Positions 6,550 to 8,261 of a stretch of 8,261 nt of DNA are shown in pieces. Positions within the stretch are counted from its first letter, which is position 1. Each line of letters begins with the position of its first letter. Origin of the DNA: an uncultured Chitinophagaceae bacterium (lineage in GTDB: Bacteria; Bacteroidota; Bacteroidia; Chitinophagales; Chitinophagaceae); the NCBI GenBank assembly GCA_903841915.1, contig CAIMKO010000226.1, positions 1-8,261 on the forward strand, written 5' to 3'. The translations under genes were made by a program, and so were the position numbers. The notes beneath the pieces were generated by a model that saw nothing but the letters and a program-made list of their open reading frames with translations, made no database searches and was not told the origin of the DNA.

Positions 6550-7635
6550 TTAAATATAATTACCGATGTAATTGAAAAGTATTTTATAAATCAATAACAG
6601 TGGCAATACTTCTACGGCACAAAGGTATAGAAAAAAATGTAAGGCATTCACTTTCAAGTCTTGACGAATTGTCCCCAAGCTTATCAGATAACGGTACAGC
6701 AGTAATATGCCAACTAAAATAAGCGAGATGATTGTTGCTGTTTGAACAATGGCCGGCGAAGAGAAAGCCAGTATCAATAAAAACGGTATGAGAAAAATGC
6801 CGATGATCTTATTGATCATGAATACAATAAAAATATAGGTATTAGACGCAGTTTTCACATTAAATATCCAGCCTGCAAAACGCAAAAATAAAAACTTGAC
6901 AGCATAAATCGCGCTTAATAATAATGAACAAAGTAAAAGCAATTCCCAGAAAGACATTGTTGAATACCCGGTATTTTCCGCGATCAATCCAATATAGATC
7001 CCCCCACTAATAAAGAATAATATATTCATCATCAATGAAGCAAGATTATCCTGTAACAATTGCTCTCTGGTTTGTCTTTGACGGAATGAGGTTTGAAAAG
7101 ACAGTAAAAAAAGATTCTGAAAGTACTTAGGGAATACCAGTTTAATGAATGCCACTAAAAAGATCAAGCCGGTCAATAAATAGAATAGCTCATCTTTCCC
7201 TTGCGGCTCTTTTTCTTTACTGATCATGAAAACAAGTGGCTTATAGAAAGGCAGGTATGGAATTACCATGATCGAACGGTAAGTTGAGGTATCCTTTATT
7301 ATTGTAGTTTCAATTGCTTTTGTAGCCGCTTTCCTGATGCTGTCTTGCCTGATCGAATCAAGTCGCAATGAATCCATTCGCACCAAAGAACCCACAGCAG
7401 AATCCTTCTGCAAAGCTGAATCTCTTATAACAATAACCCTTTTCTTTCTGACCGAATCATTCTTGACGGGTATTAATCTGCTTTTGGAAGAAAGTGTTTC
7501 CGTAACGGGATTGAGAAAAATATCCTTTGGCTCCGGAATAATATTTTCGGCTTTTCTTTTCGAAGCTGAATCAACCTGAGCAGTTGCAAGCAAACAAAAG
7601 AAGGAAGAAAGAAATATGATCACTAATTTTTTCAA
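6550..7635 (-). CDS. DUF4271 family membrane protein with signal peptide
   Basis: This 361-residue protein resembles DUF4271, a Bacteroidota family of unknown function often found next to hemD. It starts at a TTG codon (7633-7635). No ATG or GTG lies upstream in frame before a stop at 7672-7674, and TTG gives a good signal peptide, KKLVIIFLSSFFCLLATAQ (2-20), probably cut after Ala19. A polar periplasmic segment follows (about 21-125), rich in Lys, Arg, Asp and Ser. It includes three pentapeptide repeats, MDSLR-LDSIR-QDSIR (87-101). Then come about six membrane helices (149-168, 200-219, 228-249, 264-290, 296-318, 331-350). The last contains YLCAVEVLPLLLIYK (337-351), the pattern I associate with DUF4271. 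It is the first gene of a unit with hemD 25 bp downstream. Function is unknown; a link to haem synthesis or to the cell envelope is inference from position only. Confidence 0.82.
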   Translation of the reverse strand: MKKLVIIFLSSFFCLLATAQVDSASKRKAENIIPEPKDIFLNPVTETLSSKSRLIPVKNDSVRKKRVIVIRDSALQKDSAVGSLVRMDSLRLDSIRQDSIRKAATKAIETTIIKDTSTYRSIMVIPYLPFYKPLVFMISKEKEPQGKDELFYLLTGLIFLVAFIKLVFPKYFQNLFLLSFQTSFRQRQTREQLLQDNLASLMMNILFFISGGIYIGLIAENTGYSTMSFWELLLLCSLLLSAIYAVKFLFLRFAGWIFNVKTASNTYIFIVFMINKIIGIFLIPFLLILAFSSPAIVQTATIISLILVGILLLYRYLISLGTIRQDLKVNALHFFLYLCAVEVLPLLLIYKILFNYIGNYI

Positions 7636-7649
7636 GCCCGTAATTTGCG

Positions 7650-7675
7650 CAAAAATATCAAAGTGTATGCATCAA
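7650..7675 (-). promoter_or_regulatory. candidate promoter for the DUF4271-hemD unit
   Basis: The minus strand carries TATTTTTG (7650-7657), a full match to the Bacteroidota TAnnTTTG -7 element, with TTG (7673-7675) 15 bases upstream as a possible -33 box. The spacing is slightly shorter than the usual 17-23 bases. Transcription would start close to 7643, giving a very short leader before the TTG start at 7635. Confidence 0.45.
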
Positions 7676-7705
7676 TTTTTAAAAGATGCCCACAAACTCG
7701 TTTTA

Positions 7706-7733
7706 TTTGTGCAATACTATAAGCTTACTTTTG
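7706..7733 (+). promoter_or_regulatory. candidate promoter for hemW
   Basis: TTTG (7706-7709) and TACTTTTG (7726-7733) match the Bacteroidota -33 and -7 elements with a 16-base spacer, one or two bases shorter than usual. The -7 element ends 15 bases before the hemW ATG, implying a leader of around 10 bases. It is the best two-box match in the window and sits back to back with the minus-strand site at 7650-7675. Confidence 0.55.
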
Positions 7734-7748
7734 TTTCAACTAATTATT

Positions 7749-8261
7749 ATGGCAGGCATTTACATACATATTCCTTTCTGCAAGCAGGCTTGCCATTATT
7801 GTAATTTTCATTTTTCAACCTCCCAAAAGATGCTTCCTGAAATGCTGATCGCCATTTCAAAAGAAGCAGCACTCCGGAAAAATTATCTGCACCAGAATAT
7901 CAATACCATTTATGTTGGCGGAGGAACACCTTCCTTACTATCTATTCATGACTTACAAGTCATGATGGATAAATTAAAATCACTTTTTACAATTGATGAA
8001 GATACAGAGATAACACTGGAAGCAAACCCCGATGATATTTCTGAAGAAAAGCTGATCGGCTGGAGATCAGCCGGCATCAACCGATTAAGTATGGGTATAC
8101 AATCTTTCTTTAATGAAGACCTACAATGGATGAATAGGGCACATAACAAACAACAGGCTCTTGAAAGTTTAGGCTTAGCAAAAAAATATTTTAATAATAT
8201 CACCATCGATCTAATCTACGGTTCACCCACATTAAGCGATGAACATTGGAAAGAAAATGTA
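7749..8261 (+). CDS. hemW: HemW, radical-SAM haem chaperone of the HemN family, 3' end cut by window edge
   Basis: HemW (formerly YggW, often annotated as oxygen-independent coproporphyrinogen oxidase) is a cytoplasmic radical-SAM-fold protein that binds haem and delivers it to client enzymes. The 171 visible codons begin AGIYIHIPFCKQACHYCNF (2-20), which carries the CX3CX2C iron-sulfur motif (Cys11, Cys15, Cys18). Residue 20 is Phe, as in HemW, whereas true HemN has a further cysteine there. Other blocks are YVGGGTPS (55-62, SAM binding), LEANPDD (90-96), GINRLSMGIQSF (109-120), NRAH (129-132) and IDLIYGSP (153-160). Family members are about 375-380 residues, so a little under half is present. 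The ATG at 7749 gives the standard N-terminus, with a TAnnTTTG promoter just upstream. It is divergent from the DUF4271-hemD unit across a 113-bp spacer. Confidence 0.95.
   Translation, partial: MAGIYIHIPFCKQACHYCNFHFSTSQKMLPEMLIAISKEAALRKNYLHQNINTIYVGGGTPSLLSIHDLQVMMDKLKSLFTIDEDTEITLEANPDDISEEKLIGWRSAGINRLSMGIQSFFNEDLQWMNRAHNKQQALESLGLAKKYFNNITIDLIYGSPTLSDEHWKENV

Noticed and set aside
7946..8206. Minus-strand open frame of 86 codons within hemW
   Set aside because: hemW is clearly coding here, with family motifs throughout; the antisense product is unlike any family I recognise.
7749..8261. Assignment of the plus-strand gene as HemN, oxygen-independent coproporphyrinogen III oxidase
   Set aside because: The motif is CX3CX2C followed by Asn-Phe; HemN carries a fourth cysteine two residues after the third, and HemN also has a longer N-terminal extension.

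Overview
The window looks like chromosomal DNA from a Bacteroidota bacterium, probably of the order Chitinophagales (a moderately supported guess). It carries the core genes of the type IX secretion / gliding machinery, which is restricted to that phylum. Its best promoter-like sites match the Bacteroidota -7 element TAnnTTTG rather than the E. coli -10/-35 pattern. Start codons lack clear Shine-Dalgarno sequences, and base composition is AT-rich and even throughout. I see no sign of a mobile element, CRISPR array, tRNA or rRNA.

Layout. Positions 1-3410 (minus strand) hold gldK, gldL and the 5' three quarters of gldM, transcribed in that order towards the left edge; gldN would be expected beyond it. 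GldK is the periplasmic ring lipoprotein, and GldL and GldM are the inner-membrane proton-driven motor. Positions 3595-5640 (minus) hold a 681-residue thioredoxin-fold protein of the DUF255 / YyaL / SSP411 family. Positions 5727-7635 (minus) hold a two-gene unit: a DUF4271 membrane protein with a signal peptide, then a uroporphyrinogen-III synthase (hemD-type). That unit ends in a strong rho-independent terminator at 5679-5709. Position 7749 to the right edge (plus) is the first 171 codons of hemW, a radical-SAM protein of the HemN family.

How the parts relate. hemW and the DUF4271-hemD unit are divergent from a 113-bp spacer that carries a TAnnTTTG element on each strand. This puts two haem-related genes next to each other, with DUF4271 between them. 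The terminator separates the hemD unit from the thioredoxin gene. Only a weak hairpin separates the thioredoxin gene from gldK, where a further TAnnTTTG match lies just upstream of the start. No stretch longer than 300 bases lacks a gene; the longest spacer is 184 bp (3411-3594).

I found no clearly new system. The points most worth a second look are the uncharacterised DUF4271 protein in a haem-gene setting, a repeated LNxxY motif in the GldL tail, loss of the sulfatase-activating cysteines in GldK, and the paired promoters between hemW and DUF4271.
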